Shown here piece by piece: positions 1 through 10,500 of a stretch of 62,000 bases of DNA (position 1 is its first letter; each line of letters opens with the position of its first letter). The DNA lies in assembly GCA_014529385.2 (NCBI GenBank), contig CM043962.1, positions 128,588,074 to 128,650,073 of the forward strand, given 5' to 3'. A program made the position numbers and the translations under genes. This stretch comes from Adiantum capillus-veneris (Eukaryota; Streptophyta; Polypodiopsida; Polypodiales; Pteridaceae). Below the pieces are notes generated by a model that saw only the letters and a program-made list of their open reading frames with translations, had not been told where the DNA came from and did no database searches.

Positions 1-452
1 GATCAAGTACTCCCAGAACCCGAAGTATTTGAAGCACCTGAAGAATGGTTGCCTTAACGAGCTTCATGGAGGTTCATGAAATCGGTCCCCATCAAATAAT
101 TGCTCCGCCGTGGGTCCATGGAGCTACAAGTAATAAAGATACTGATCAAGAGTGTTATGACAAAGAGAGAATACGGACAAAATTTTGAGACAAGTGTAAG
201 AAAGCTCCGGTCAAGGATAAGAATTATTGAAAGAGATGAGACGCAACCCATATACAACTAGGATGTGCATTGCCTAAGATACTTTCCAACAAACAATCCA
301 CTACCAAAGAAGAGAGTAGCCAGGAGGCGAAGCCGGTATGGACTAAGAGGGATGGCCCATATGATTGCAGTAAAATTCTACATGAGGAACAGAGCCCTCA
401 TTATGACTAGGCCTACGTTATGGAATTGCACGAGAGAATACGTGCTCATGAT

Positions 453-477
453 CGGTGTGAGTGTGAGTGTGAGTGTG

Positions 478-528
<51 letters not shown>

Positions 529-544
529 ACGCACGCGTGCGTGC

Positions 545-578
<34 letters not shown>

Positions 579-596
579 TCGGTGTGAGTGTGAGAG

Positions 597-635
<39 letters not shown>
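453..635. repeat. Compound GT/GTGTGA/GA microsatellite
   Basis: Runs of GTGTGA, then GT with a GCAC/GCGT interruption, then GA, then GT again. It lies at the 5' end of the intron of the minus-strand exon at 638-878. All open frames across it (TH, VC and LS repeats) are artefacts of the dinucleotide. Confidence 0.97.
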
Positions 636-637
<2 letters not shown>

Positions 638-878
638 CTGCTTCCTGGACATGACCTGCAACATCGTTGTAGCATTCCAAATGTTGAACAGAGCTAGAGG
701 TAACCGTGGAGAGCGCAGATTGAAGCGAGCAGAGTAGAGATGTGAGCGAAGAAGCAACACCTTGGGCATCCTTCTCAACGGCCTCCAAGGTACGAAGAGC
801 CATGACTACATCCAGATCACAAGCTTCCATGGCAGACCTCACTGATTCCGCACTTAAGGCTTCCCCCTCTCCTTCCAT
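638..878 (-). CDS. Probable first coding exon of a host gene, BORCS6-like helical protein
   Basis: Seen: an 80-codon open stretch on the minus strand begins at an ATG in strong plant context (GCAGCCATGG, ATG at 878-876) and ends at a good 5' splice site (GAAGCAG|GTACAC, GT at 637-636). The predicted protein starts [19 protein letters not shown] and ends [12 protein letters not shown]. It is predicted to be helical, with leucine/serine heptads and no signal peptide. The intron begins directly with the GT-rich microsatellite, and the remaining exons would lie left of position 1. Known: the pattern of a leucine-rich helix followed by a conserved C-Y/F-x-D motif resembles the BORCS6/DUF2365 family, part of the BORC complex that positions lysosomes in animals and is of unknown role in plants. 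Inference: this family assignment is from memory of the pattern only. A longer in-frame reading from 1022 exists, but the sequence before 878 looks like 5' UTR. Confidence 0.45.
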
Positions 879-1452
879 GGCTGCATCCGCGAGCGCGCGC
901 GCCAAAGATACGCTGAAGAAAGGGACGTGAGCCCACGTGGATTGCACTTTTTTGCTGGCCGGAGGCCGAGAAGAGCTAGGGCTTGACCTCCACGGCCAGC
1001 CAGCACAATGGTTGGCGTTCACTGAATGCAGCTCCCGCCTTCAATCTCCCTCTGCTTCGCTCATCCTCACGGTCCCGCCTCCGTGTGCTCAAGATTAAGC
1101 CACAGCCGACCAGTTGTGCAGAGCTGGCCGAGCGAAGGCCGGAGGGCACCTTGTGCTAAGGCTCGCACAACGTGTCGGACGGCGGCTCGGCAGCCAAGAT
1201 TTGATGTTGGGGAATCTTCCCTTAGTGACTGCCAATATTGAGCACGACGTCTCCAACCGCAGCTCTGCCAGCGAGTGGAAGATCAAAGCACAACGTTGAT
1301 TGGATGGCAGAAAGATGTCGCAGTTGCCAGGGAGGTGGGGCGTGGGCTACAACGGCCAACGAGTCACTTGCCGGCCAAAAAGGGCATGCGACACGTAGGC
1401 TCTTGCCCCTGTAGGATTCACTTTGGCTGGCCGGCTGCACTGGTTGTGCTCG

Positions 1453-1487
<35 letters not shown>

Positions 1488-1935
1488 TGCGCACATGCAC
1501 ACAAAACCATGGTCCGATGGGTGGAGATTCTGTGGTGGTCCATCCATTTTTTGGACTTTTGCCTAACCTTTTGCAATCGGAGCTTCGCCGCTTGTAACGG
1601 AACTGCACTATGCTCCCCCAGCTGTTTGCAGCGATGCTTGCGAGTCTATTTATCCTACCCCAAACTACCTGTTGGCAAAAAACTATATGCATGAATGCAC
1701 CCTAACTGGCAAGTCAGAAACACCTTTGTCTCTGCATGTGCACAAAGCTCGTTGGTCCGGTGGATGAAGATTGGTGGCTTGCACACCGGATGGGGAGTCA
1801 CATGTGAGCAGAGCCTCTCCCCCGACCCCCCCTCGCCTATATCTCACACGGGCATGGGAAAAGATGGGATCTACGTCGGATGATTGAGGACCGTAGATCT
1901 CGGGCTTTCCTAGACAATGTAAACCCGGGAAAAAT
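879..1935. other. No gene seen; upstream of exon, with a GA microsatellite
   Basis: About 1 kb upstream of the probable exon on the minus strand. It should hold the 5' UTR and promoter of that gene, but I see no convincing TATA element. A GA microsatellite lies at about 1457-1486. Open frames here lack recognisable domains. Confidence 0.5.
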
Positions 1936-1959
1936 GTAAACTCGGGCACCTGAGTTTAC
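1936..1959. repeat. Imperfect palindrome (GTAAACTCGGG arms)
   Basis: Arms GTAAACTCGGG and CCTGAGTTTAC with one mismatch and a two-base centre. It shares its arm with the perfect palindrome at 2103-2134 and lies next to the tRNA-like module at 1982-2036. Confidence 0.8.
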
Positions 1960-1981
1960 TTCGCCCCTTCCCCCCACCCCT

Positions 1982-2036
1982 GGATTGAACCCACAATCTA
2001 GGGTTTGAGGGCCATGTGGCCTATCCACCTCGCCTG
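1982..2036 (-). repeat. tRNA-like (SINE-type) pol III promoter module, copy 2
   Basis: On the minus strand an A-box-like GGCGAGGTGGATAGGC is followed by a B box GGTTCAATCC (plus coordinates 1982-1991). The order and spacing fit a tRNA-derived SINE head. No complete cloverleaf or CCA-ready acceptor stem is visible, so a functional tRNA is unlikely. Confidence 0.5.
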
Positions 2037-2102
2037 CGCATGTCACCTGTGGAATGTACACGTTTCCATGGAGTTTTGACGTGCAAAAGTATCGGGGCGA
2101 GA

Positions 2103-2134
2103 AAAAGTAAACTCGGGTACCCGAGTTTACTTTT
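2103..2134. repeat. Perfect 32-bp palindrome
   Basis: The arm AAAAGTAAACTCGGGT is followed directly by its exact reverse complement, 16 + 16 bp with no spacer. It is flanked by an inverted pair AGATCTACGGT (about 2143-2153) and ACCGTAGATCT (about 1890-1900). This suggests a small inverted-repeat element rather than a chance palindrome. Confidence 0.9.
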
Positions 2135-2343
2135 GCAGCAAGATCTACGGTGCGCGTATAACGTCGGGGCCCAAAAGTGATGGGAGCCTTTGATATCTCC
2201 CATGCAATGTTAGATATAGATGAGGGCACCCCCCCTTGGGACTCCCCCCTTGTCATGTGGGGTCGACGGTCTACGATCTTGGGAAGATGTGCACCGTTCG
2301 TTTATTCTAAAGAATAAAAAGATTTCAGTCGGGTTAACCCCTG

Positions 2344-2396
2344 GGACTTGAACCCACCACCTACCAAGCCGAGTCTATGACTCTCCCACTAAGCTA
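2344..2396 (-). repeat. tRNA-like (SINE-type) pol III promoter module, copy 1
   Basis: On the minus strand an A box TAGCTTAGTGG (2386-2396) is followed after 31 bases by a B box GGTTCAAGTCC (2344-2354), the spacing of a tRNA gene. A stem GAGTC/GACTC with a three-base loop sits where an anticodon arm would be. Downstream on the minus strand is an inverted repeat TTTATTCT/AGAATAAA. This is most likely the head of a tRNA-derived SINE, less likely a decayed tRNA gene. Confidence 0.6.
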
Positions 2397-2470
2397 CACT
2401 TGAAATGTTGCCCCCAGTTAATAAGGACCGTTGATTCCACCTGATGAGGAGGTGTCAAATAATCACGAAG

Positions 2471-2499
2471 CCCCCCCCCCCCCCCCAAAAAAAAAAAAA
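2471..2499. repeat. Homopolymer pair C16-A13
   Basis: Sixteen C followed directly by thirteen A. The length may be unreliable in the assembly. Confidence 0.9.
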
Positions 2500-4210
2500 C
2501 TCTCGTACTAGTTTTTGACATCAACTATGGCAACAGGTTTGATTCTAAGCTTCTCACAAGCCCAGAAAGAGGACCCATACAAGCCATATCATAATTGATT
2601 GTCAAGCTAGACATGCGCTTAGCCTCTCATCCCACTCTGTTTAGGAACTCTTGGCTCACATAGCCTTGCAAGCCTTGTGAGAGGGGCAACGTTTATGTCC
2701 TTTAACAGTGATTTTTGAGTAGTTATGTTGTCGAATCTAGAAGTTACTAAGCCTCCTTGATATAGTATGAATGCAGAAGTACTTTACATGATATTATGTC
2801 AATCTGTTTATATGATAGTGAAAATTCCTTTTCGTCACACACACAACACATACACACGGCAATATTTCATTGATTAATTTTGCCACTAAAATGCACAAAA
2901 ATCCTGACAACAATTCTACATAACCCCCTCGTGTTCATATTCATCTCGTGCAATAGTTGCAATACAATTTCATCATTGATCATTAGAAACCAATAATCAC
3001 ATTAATAAACATGATTGGGGTTCGTATATCAAAAGTTGAAATAACCATTTATCTTGCTTGTGTGAGTTCTATAGCATGTCTGCCGAGTAAGAAATATGCT
3101 ATCTTAAAAAAGAGGAACATTCCTCTAAAACAAGGGGACTTTGGAATCCACTGTGAAGAGGTTCTTTTCTTGTCAATTTGGGGGGTTGGCAAGTGGTGTT
3201 GAGGATGAGGTTGCTTTGGGCATCGATAATGTTTCATTTCCTTGTGGTAGAAGCCTTGTGTTTCAAGCAATGACCTCCTCAACTATCATTTTTCTTTTCT
3301 AGCTACTCTTTTCCTGCGTGCTTTTTGTTGCTCTCATTGTTTTCTCGGCTTCTTTCTCACTGGAGATTGGATTGGGTTAGACGTTGTAAACATCATTTGA
3401 TGTGTTGTTGGCCCTATGGCTCGAGCTCTTGGTTGTTGTAGGCATCCATCATCTCTCGATGCTTAGGCTTATGTTGGTCTGTAGATGTACTCGATGTTTG
3501 CTTCGTTGGAGTGTGACTTGCAATTGGAGGGTTAAGACAACTTTTAAAGTGGCCTTGGTAATCTCCTTTGATGATACTTGGTGAAGAGTTTCCAAAATCA
3601 TGTTGATTTGAGTAGCAGCTCTTCATTTGATGCATCTAGAATCATATATCATAAGAAATTAGAGAGCATAGCATCATTCGCATCTTATCACGACTGGTTT
3701 ACCTTAGGAGGTGGATGGTTGTGGATCTTTGAGAATGTGCACCATTAGTATTGGCATAATCTCATTACTCTCTCGATCATAAAATTGTGTTCAAACTAGA
3801 AGTGCACAGGTGTCAATGGTAGCTAATATTTGCATCCAAGCTTTGTCAGCTTCATATTCGCTAGGAAGCTCTTGGGGATCATGTTGGAAATCTTCGTCAA
3901 TTTCTCTATCCATGATTTCAACGCACGATCAATCTTTCCATTTTGTAAAGCCCAAAGACCTAAGAAAGGCTTTCATAGGCATCGTAAGATTCTTCCACCA
4001 AAGTTGTGCTCGTTGTTGTCAACTCAAAGTCCGCTACCATGAGCTTGCCTATTTCACTATACTCTTGTGTTGTCACATTGATCTTGGTTGTTACATTATC
4101 ACGGCGTAAGCTCATACATCATGAATAGCCGTCCTAAAATGACTTCATAGTATAGGATATTTCTCAAAATCATTGTAGCAAAAAAATGGGAAATATCCTT
4201 GTTATATGTT
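2500..4210. other. No gene recognised
   Basis: AT-rich sequence with many stops in all frames. The longest open frames (60-99 codons) show no domain I recognise. A minus-strand reading around 3800-4100 looks faintly gag-like (tryptophan-rich helical stretch) but is too broken to call. Confidence 0.4.
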
Positions 4211-4212
4211 CA

Positions 4213-4402
4213 AGGAGTCCTAAATGTCCCTCCATATGAGCTTCTGCAAGTTACAGCTTCATCTGTGTTTTTCTTAGCGCTTTCTTGCCCCATTTCTTGT
4301 GTGTGTTTCAAAGGAGTCCTAAGTGTCACTCCATATGGGCATCTACGAGTTGCAACTTCATCCATGTTTTTCTGAGCGCTTTCTTGCCCCATTTCTTCCA
4401 CT
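4213..4402. repeat. Tandem duplication, 99-bp unit, two copies
   Basis: Copy 1 spans 4213-4311 and copy 2 4312-4402. Both begin AGGAGTCCTAARTG and end around GCGCTTTCTTGCCCCATTTC. The copies differ at scattered positions, so the duplication is old. Confidence 0.85.
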
Positions 4403-5884
4403 TTCTTCGGTAGCGATACTCACACGTGCCCGCACATCTAAGATTTCCATGGTCCTTACACCCTTGTATTCTAAAGGCAAGGTGGTATAGCTACCCCCGT
4501 TTGGAGAGGGTTGGTAGAGATTTACCTTGTTCAAGGGAACCCTAGTGTTTCTAGCTCTGGTTGCATTTCTTCTGCCACACTATTTAATGCATCCTTATGA
4601 TTGTGGCAAAATTGCTTTGTGGTGTTTGTAAATGTATTCAGATTTTCCCACAAGTTTGGGCTTACTTTGATCCTCTCTTAAAGCATCACCTCCCTTGAGA
4701 CTTCTTGATGGGATCCCACTATTTTTAGAAGCATAAAATCCTAGAAAGGTGCCCACTACAGTTGGCCGCCCAAGGCGGCCTAACCAGGCGCCCAAGCACA
4801 TTTGACGGTCCGCAGATGAACACCACCACAGCTCGACTTCTCGTTGAGCTTCCGCCCGATAACTCTCCTCAAAGCTACTACTCGCAATGACCACATGTGA
4901 TCGACGCTACATCTCAACCCCGTCCAATCAGCGGATGATAAGCCAACAACACTCAATTGCATTGAAGATAATTTTTGGGTCCGCTTCATAGAGAGTCCCC
5001 CTTCCCGCACACGTGGCAACCCTCGCCTTGGGTTCTTTTTTATTAGTGCCTTTTCCGAGGGGCCCCACTGCCTCATCTTAGGAGCCAAGTTCTCCAAGTG
5101 CTACTCTATAGCACCAAGTGCCAAGGGCCCTATCCTATGTGGCTTGCCTGGCCACAAAGGCTATATTTGAAGTCGGATCCCTTTATTCCAAAGGGACTTG
5201 TCACACACACTGCCAAGGTTTTCAAATATTTAATTTATTATGAGCAAAGTTTTCACAATTAAGAACCACATCATCCCCTTTTTTTGTGAAGAGTTACTTC
5301 ACTCACACGTGAAGAGGTGTTTCACAACAAAAGTACACAAGAGAAAACAAAATTTATGCAATACTTGTGTACGAAAGGACTATGCACGAAAGCACGGATT
5401 CCATAGGTTGTCCAAAGGAGTCCTTCGTGCTAAGACCACCCATAATCATGAGCACACACACGAGCACTACACTTGCTATGTATGTGTACTTTGCACCATT
5501 AAACCAAGAAGATTGTACAATCGACATTTCAAACCAATGATGATTGACATCAATATGAAGATCATGACATGAAGACAACGACACATAAAGACAACAAAAT
5601 AAAGGCGAAGATGACGACTACGAAAATAGCAAACAACGACAAAGACATGAAGACAAATTTTGAAGGGGATACACATGAATACCCCTTCACACAAAATAAA
5701 TGAACGAATGAAAATTATTTATTGTACTCTAGGACTACTAGTGAGCCTACTAAGTCTCACTTGTGAACCATAGTGATGAATCCAATCAAAAACTGATATG
5801 ATGTATCATGGGACATTGAACCATGGTGATGAATGAAATTGAACCGCCATGATGTATCTAGTAGATGAATCATGTTAGCCTAGC

Positions 5885-6156
5885 AGTACACCATGACATG
5901 AACATATGAACCCAAAAACACATGAAGTCTTTGTAAAACCCCAAGTTTGTCTTAAGGGGGCGATTGTAAGGGTAAGTCCAACTTGTGGCACCATATAGGA
6001 AAGCCCTCTAGCCACTTAGGAGTACACCATGACATGAACATATGAACCCTAAAACACATGATGTCTTTGTAAAACCCCAAGTTTGGCTTAAGGGGGCGAT
6101 TGTAAGGGTAAGCTCAACTTGTGGCACCATATGGGAAAGCCCTCTAGCCACTTAGG
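5885..6156 (+). repeat. Tandem duplication, 136-bp unit, containing a PPT/LTR-start-like junction
   Basis: Copies at 5885-6020 and 6021-6156. Each contains a purine run TTAAGGGGGCGAT followed by TGTAAGGG, which resembles a polypurine tract next to an LTR start. After the second copy there is a TATA-like TATTTAAG (about 6230). Inference: the 3' end of a plus-strand LTR element, duplicated across the PPT/LTR junction. I find no second LTR or primer site, so this stays tentative. The 4400-5884 stretch before it holds no recognisable gene. Confidence 0.5.
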
Positions 6157-6470
6157 AAGAGATAAATGATGAATGGTCCAATAGCAAGAGGGTGCAACCT
6201 CTCTGGCCAATGATTGTAAAGCACTAAGCCTATTTAAGCGGCTATTTTCTAATGAAACATTGCACTTTGAGCTACTATCATTGTGTCTATACTCTCTCCC
6301 TTTATGCTCTTGCAATTGGTGTAACTTAACCCTAATCTCCATCTCTTCAACCCTAACACTAACATCTAAGGCTTCATCCACCGTAGCCTAATGCTAACCA
6401 TTAGCAATTAACCCAACAAGAACCACTAGTCTTGCCTCTAACTTAAAGTCATCGAGCACTACCAGGATCA

Positions 6471-6478
<8 letters not shown>

Positions 6479-6523
<45 letters not shown>
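6479..6523. repeat. CT microsatellite
   Basis: About 22 uninterrupted CT units followed by TTTTAAAGG. Confidence 0.97.
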
Positions 6524-6528
<5 letters not shown>

Positions 6529-6710
6529 AGGGTGGTTTGCTTGCTTTCGTTATGTTGTAGCATTGTGCAATAGGCTCTCCATCTTACCATAGCACTACAT
6601 CTGTAACACACTTGCCAAGCCAAAGCATAAAAACATAACCATTCATTTTGATTTATAGTTATGGTGTCAAATATGTCCAAGTGGGCACGAGGCCTCCTTA
6701 TATATAAAAA

Positions 6711-6740
6711 TTTTCGATCAAAATATATTTTGATCGAAAA
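6711..6740. repeat. Perfect 30-bp palindrome
   Basis: Arms TTTTCGATCAAAATA and its exact reverse complement, with no spacer. A diverged relative lies near 21448-21476 (CTCGATCAAAAGATATTTTG), so the palindrome belongs to a repeat family. It sits just beyond the 3' end of the coiled-coil ORF at 6940-7700 (minus). Confidence 0.9.
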
Positions 6741-6939
6741 ACTAAGAAGTTATACGGGAAGCCAATTTTGCTGATGTGGTGCCACATAAAATGTGAGTAT
6801 AATTTGGGCCAACAAATAATATGCCTATTATTTGTCTCCCAAATAACAAATAGTGCTGCTTAGATTCCAATACCATAAGTTCATACTGCATATATTCTCT
6901 GTGAGAAGTATCCAAAATCTCTGTGATCTATCACTTGAT

Positions 6940-7700
6940 CTCCTCTCTTGCATCAGGGATCTCCTCTATATCTTCAAAATCATGTAGTCCTTCCTCAATA
7001 GAGGTGCTTGGTAGATCTATTGGGGGTAGGTCTACCTATGTGGTGACTATATCTATAGCTAGTGTTTCTTGAATTGGTGCAAATGCTTTGGCTTGGAGGA
7101 CATTGATGGCCATATCCTTCTCTTGTAGCTCCAAAGAATTCTTCTCCACCTAGGCAGCTAGGTCTACCTGTGCTTTTGCTAACTGTTCTTTTAGAGATTG
7201 GATCTCTTGATCCTTCTGAGCTTGGATAGCCATATGCATAGCCATCATGACCTATCTATCTAACTTGCCTTGGGCTAGCTCCGCTTTGACTGCATTTAGC
7301 TCCTCAAGCACCGCAGCCTGTGATGTGGAAGCTGGAGTGGGTGTGTCTTGCATGCACAAGAGATGTGACAAAGTGTGTTTGACTACACCATATCACTTGC
7401 CAAGCTTCATGTACTTGTGTTGCTTCTTCTCCGATTGTTCTTCAAGTGCTTGTCTTTCTACCTGCATCTGACTGTTTGCCGCAATGTATCCTTGGAGCTC
7501 TTTAGAGTAGTAGGTAGCCTCTTTCTTTTCTTCTTTCAGCTTGATTTGACTTTTTAGTAAACTCTTAATCTGCTGCTACAACCTTATGTTTTTTTCTTGT
7601 GCCACTTTAGACTTTGCTTCTGCATCTTTGACATCCACCTCGCATAGGCTGGATATTGCTTTTTGACATCAAAATTGTAGCTTGATAGCATCAAGGTGAT
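6940..7700 (-). pseudogene. Coiled-coil ORF of a repeat family, copy A
   Basis: Not a family I can name. Read on the minus strand with a few stops and one shift, it shows a long E/K/Q/L-rich coiled coil (motifs YGVVKHTLS, QDT, NAVKAELAQGKLDR, KDQEIQSLKEQLAKAQVDL). An acidic, proline-bearing segment with DLPSTSIEEGLHDFED follows. A homologous reading occurs on the plus strand at 25600-26513 with the same motifs in the same order, so this was a real coding sequence carried on a mobile repeat. It lies directly downstream of the integrase and W-P-K region on the same strand, which suggests an extra 3' ORF of that retroelement. It is broken by at least four stops. Confidence 0.55.
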
Positions 7701-8441
7701 GCTCTAGATCAAATTCTCTGATGAGCGGGATTGCTCGTTCTTTGATGGTTGGTTTAGTGAGTACTAGGGTTTGGTTAATGATTTGTAGTGGTTTAAATTT
7801 GGGTACCCACTTGAAGATTGGTTTTGGAGAGTGTGAAGATGGTTGTTGGTTTGATTGTTTGGGTCTTCATTGCATATTGTTTGTTGTGTGGTTGTTGGCT
7901 TCTCTGATGGGAATTTGGGAATCCATTTGTACTTAGGTGAACTTGATGAAGCCTTTGGTTGTTTTTTGGATCCTGTCCACCATTTTGGCTTGCTCTGAGG
8001 GTCTTTGGCCCCTTGGAAGCTTGGCTTAGCTGATGTGGAAGTCTTAGCTAAAAGTAATTCTTTGGGTATCCATATTTTCTTTGTCTTGGTCTCGAGGATG
8101 TATTTATTTACCCAAACTTGTTTGACCCGTCTCCCTTGGATGTTTGGAGATGGTTGTCACTGAATGGTTGGCTTCGGCTCCTTGGACACTGGGTATACAT
8201 TCCAAATGTGATATGTTTGTGCCAAGGGTGTAACATATGATGTATCCTTGAGTTTGTACTTTAGGGTTTCATCCTGCCAATCTAGAACTGCTTTGTAAGT
8301 GTGCATCCACAAAACTCCCAAGATGATTTCTCCATTAAGATCTGTATTGACATGATGTGGAATTGATGAGGGTAGTGACAAGTGCTCCTTCAGTCGTTCC
8401 ATCGGCAAGTAGGACATTGATACATAGATCCATACCTCCAA
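7700..8441 (-). pseudogene. Retropepsin-like remnant followed by basic W-P-K repeat tail
   Basis: Minus-strand reading. The segment NGEIILGVLWMHTYKAVLDW matches the C-terminal ILG-x-W-L...DW signature of LTR-retroelement aspartic proteases. Just upstream, in a shifted frame, ALVTTLINS could be a ruined ALVDTGA active site. After a stop the reading continues into a lysine/serine-rich tail with repeated motifs QVWVNK, KIWIPK, KPKWW and YKWIPK. It lies after the integrase, whereas Ty3/gypsy protease normally precedes reverse transcriptase. Odd: the distance between the would-be active site and the ILG motif is far too short for an intact protease. It may be a deleted second element or a genuine 3' ORF. 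Confidence 0.45.
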
Positions 8442-8830
8442 GCCAATTTTGCTTGATCTGGACCGCTTTGATAGGAGGAGATGGTGTTGCTATTTTCCAA
8501 ATTGGAGCTATATTTTGTTGTTCTATGCGCTTTAGGATTTGCAACCTTGCTTGGTCTTGAATGGCTTGAGCTTTCTGCTTCCTTTCTTTTGCTTTTTCTA
8601 GAATGTCAGCAGTGAGAGGTAGATGGTATTTCTTCAATCTGTAACCATTGATCCAGTTAGGTATCTCCTCTCCCTCTAATGTCGCAAGTTGTACAATAAC
8701 ACTAAGTGATATTTTGTTGATCACAAATGGGCCATTACCTCACATTTTCAATTTTTTGGAGTGTTGTTTCAAAGTATAGACTAGCACATAGTCGCTCTTT
8801 TGAAACTCCTTATTTATTACGTGGTCATGA
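8441..8830 (-). pseudogene. Ty3/gypsy integrase C-terminal region with helical extension
   Basis: The minus-strand reading contains KEFQKSDYVLVYTLKQHSKK, then a stop, then LATLEGEEIPNWINGYRLKKYH. This is the GPF/Y-type C-terminal end of a plant Ty3/gypsy integrase (a DNA-binding SH3-like module). A predicted coiled coil follows in the same frame (ILEKAKERKQKAQAIQDQAR). It follows the catalytic core at 8817-9490 after a frameshift. Non-functional. Confidence 0.7.
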
Positions 8831-9490
8831 ATACTTTCATTTGTTGGTTTTGTGTATAGACTGCTATAACAACCTTTAGTCGCAATTCATCTAGCTTGGT
8901 TAGTTGTTCAAGTCTGCCAAACAACTCATGTCTAGTCCATCCTTCTTCCTCTACAACTTGTAGTGCAAAAATCAAGAATTCTAAGGGCAGTATGGCATTG
9001 ATCCCAAACAACAAATTGAAAGGTGTCGTATTTAAAGTCGTTTTGTATGCTACCCTATACGCCCATAGAGATGAGTGTATTTTTTTATCCCAATCAGCTC
9101 TTGATTCATTTAGAATTTTTGTGAGCACTGTGTATAGATTTTGTTTGTGCTCTTGGCTTGCCCATTTGCTTGAGGGTGATATGGTGCTGACTTCGAATGA
9201 AGCACCATAAATTCTCTCAGTAGGTAATTGACTATATCATTTATGAAGTGAGTCCCTCGATCACACATTATTTCTATTGGAAACCCATATCGAGTGAAAA
9301 CATTCTCGATTGCACTCTCTAGCATCATTCCTTTGCATCATTTTGGAATCTACCCATTTGGTCAAATAATTTGTTGCCACTAAGATGTATTGTGAGCATG
9401 TGTTTGATAGGCTGATGACGAGATAGGTCCAACAAAGTCTATCCCCCATTTTGCAAAATCCCTTGCACCCTCATTGGACTTAATGGCATT
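8817..9490 (-). pseudogene. Ty3/gypsy integrase catalytic core, degenerate
   Basis: Integrase inserts retroelement cDNA into chromosomes. The minus-strand readings give, in order: FAKWGIDFVGPI (first Asp), YILVATNYLTKWV, CDRGTHFIND (second Asp), YHPQANGQAKSTNK (the catalytic Glu is replaced, GQAKS where GQVES is usual), then DWDKKIHSSLWAYRVAYKTT and TTPFNLLFG. At least three frameshifts separate these blocks. The zinc-binding N-terminus and everything upstream are missing beyond about 9490, where the sequence changes to AT-rich DNA just before the hAT element, so the element was cut there. Confidence 0.85.
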
Positions 9491-9654
9491 TCATCGCATC
9501 GCATAGGTAAAGGTAATCCATGTGCGGAGCAAATAATAAAAAATATATCTTTGACTTTTCAAATCCATTGAAATTCAATAAAATAGCTTTAAAATAATTT
9601 TGATAAAGTAATTTTTAAATTATTAATCAAAATTTGACCTTTTTTTTGGGTCAG

Positions 9655-10500
9655 ATAGTATAAGCCTTGTATGTTGTGTAGAGCGCAGACTCTCACTCTT
9701 TGTAAAGTGTTTGTTTTATAGCAGTCACTTGCTATTTACTCAGTTAAGTGACACTTGGAAGTAAATTAGTGACATAGTTTAGGTGTTGCCGTTGTGTGGA
9801 GAGTGTACTCTCACATGAGGTAATCGGTTTACAAAATATAATATAATAAAGGTTAGTTTTAGTTAGTTCAGTGTTCAATTTTGACATGCATAGATTTTGT
9901 CACTTCAAAGTGAACATAGGTAGACATTTTTATGTCATGTGTAGAGAAATCAGACTATGCTCTCACTGGAAGTAAAATTTAGGAATATCATGTCTAAATA
10001 TATTGATATTTCATTATCTTTGTTTGGATTGCAAGATTTATCGTACTGTGTGATTGTACACAAGCTTGAACTGCATATAGGTAAGCACTCAAGGATCTAT
10101 CGTGGAGAGTGAGAACTTCATGTTGTCACTTCGGATTGATATGATAATTGTCAAGGTTTGTAATTGATTATCATAACAATCATAGATAAGCACTCAAGGA
10201 TCTATCGTGGAGTGTGAGAACTTCATGTTGGCACTTCAGATTGATATGGTAATCGTCAAGGTTTGTAATTGATTATCATGTAACAATCATAATCATTTTC
10301 AAGATTTGATTAATATTAACAATTATCGTAATGTGTGAAAGTCGTAAGCTTGCACTTTAGATAAATCAATATAGTGCGATGTGAAATGATGTGATTTATA
10401 TGTATTGTTTTTAATAAGTGATTAATGTTATCGATTATTATAATGTGTGAAAGCCAAAAGCTTGCACTTTAGATAAATCGATGTAGTAGGATGTGGACAC
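9655..10500 (+). repeat. Left subterminal repeats of the hAT-type element
   Basis: Related short units with GTGTRGAG...CTCTCAC cores at 9669-9702, 9791-9814 and 9938-9983. A 105-bp tandem pair (10082-10186 and 10187-10295, core GCACTCAAGGATCTATCGTG) and a diverged pair of about 111 bp around 10325-10383 and 10436-10495 (core AAGCTTGCACTTTAGATAAATC) follow. Such arrays near transposon ends are typical transposase-binding sites of hAT elements. Confidence 0.65.

Noticed and set aside
265-1022. Long open frames on both strands rich in VC/VS or TH repeats
   Set aside because: They are translations of the GT/GA microsatellite; only the part from 638 to 878 has independent support.
2344-2396. Functional tRNA gene
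   Set aside because: A and B boxes are present, but no full acceptor stem or cloverleaf can be drawn, and a second similar module lies nearby; SINE origin fits better.
10082-10500. CRISPR-like array
   Set aside because: Repeats are adjacent and of unequal length without unique spacers, in a eukaryotic transposon context.
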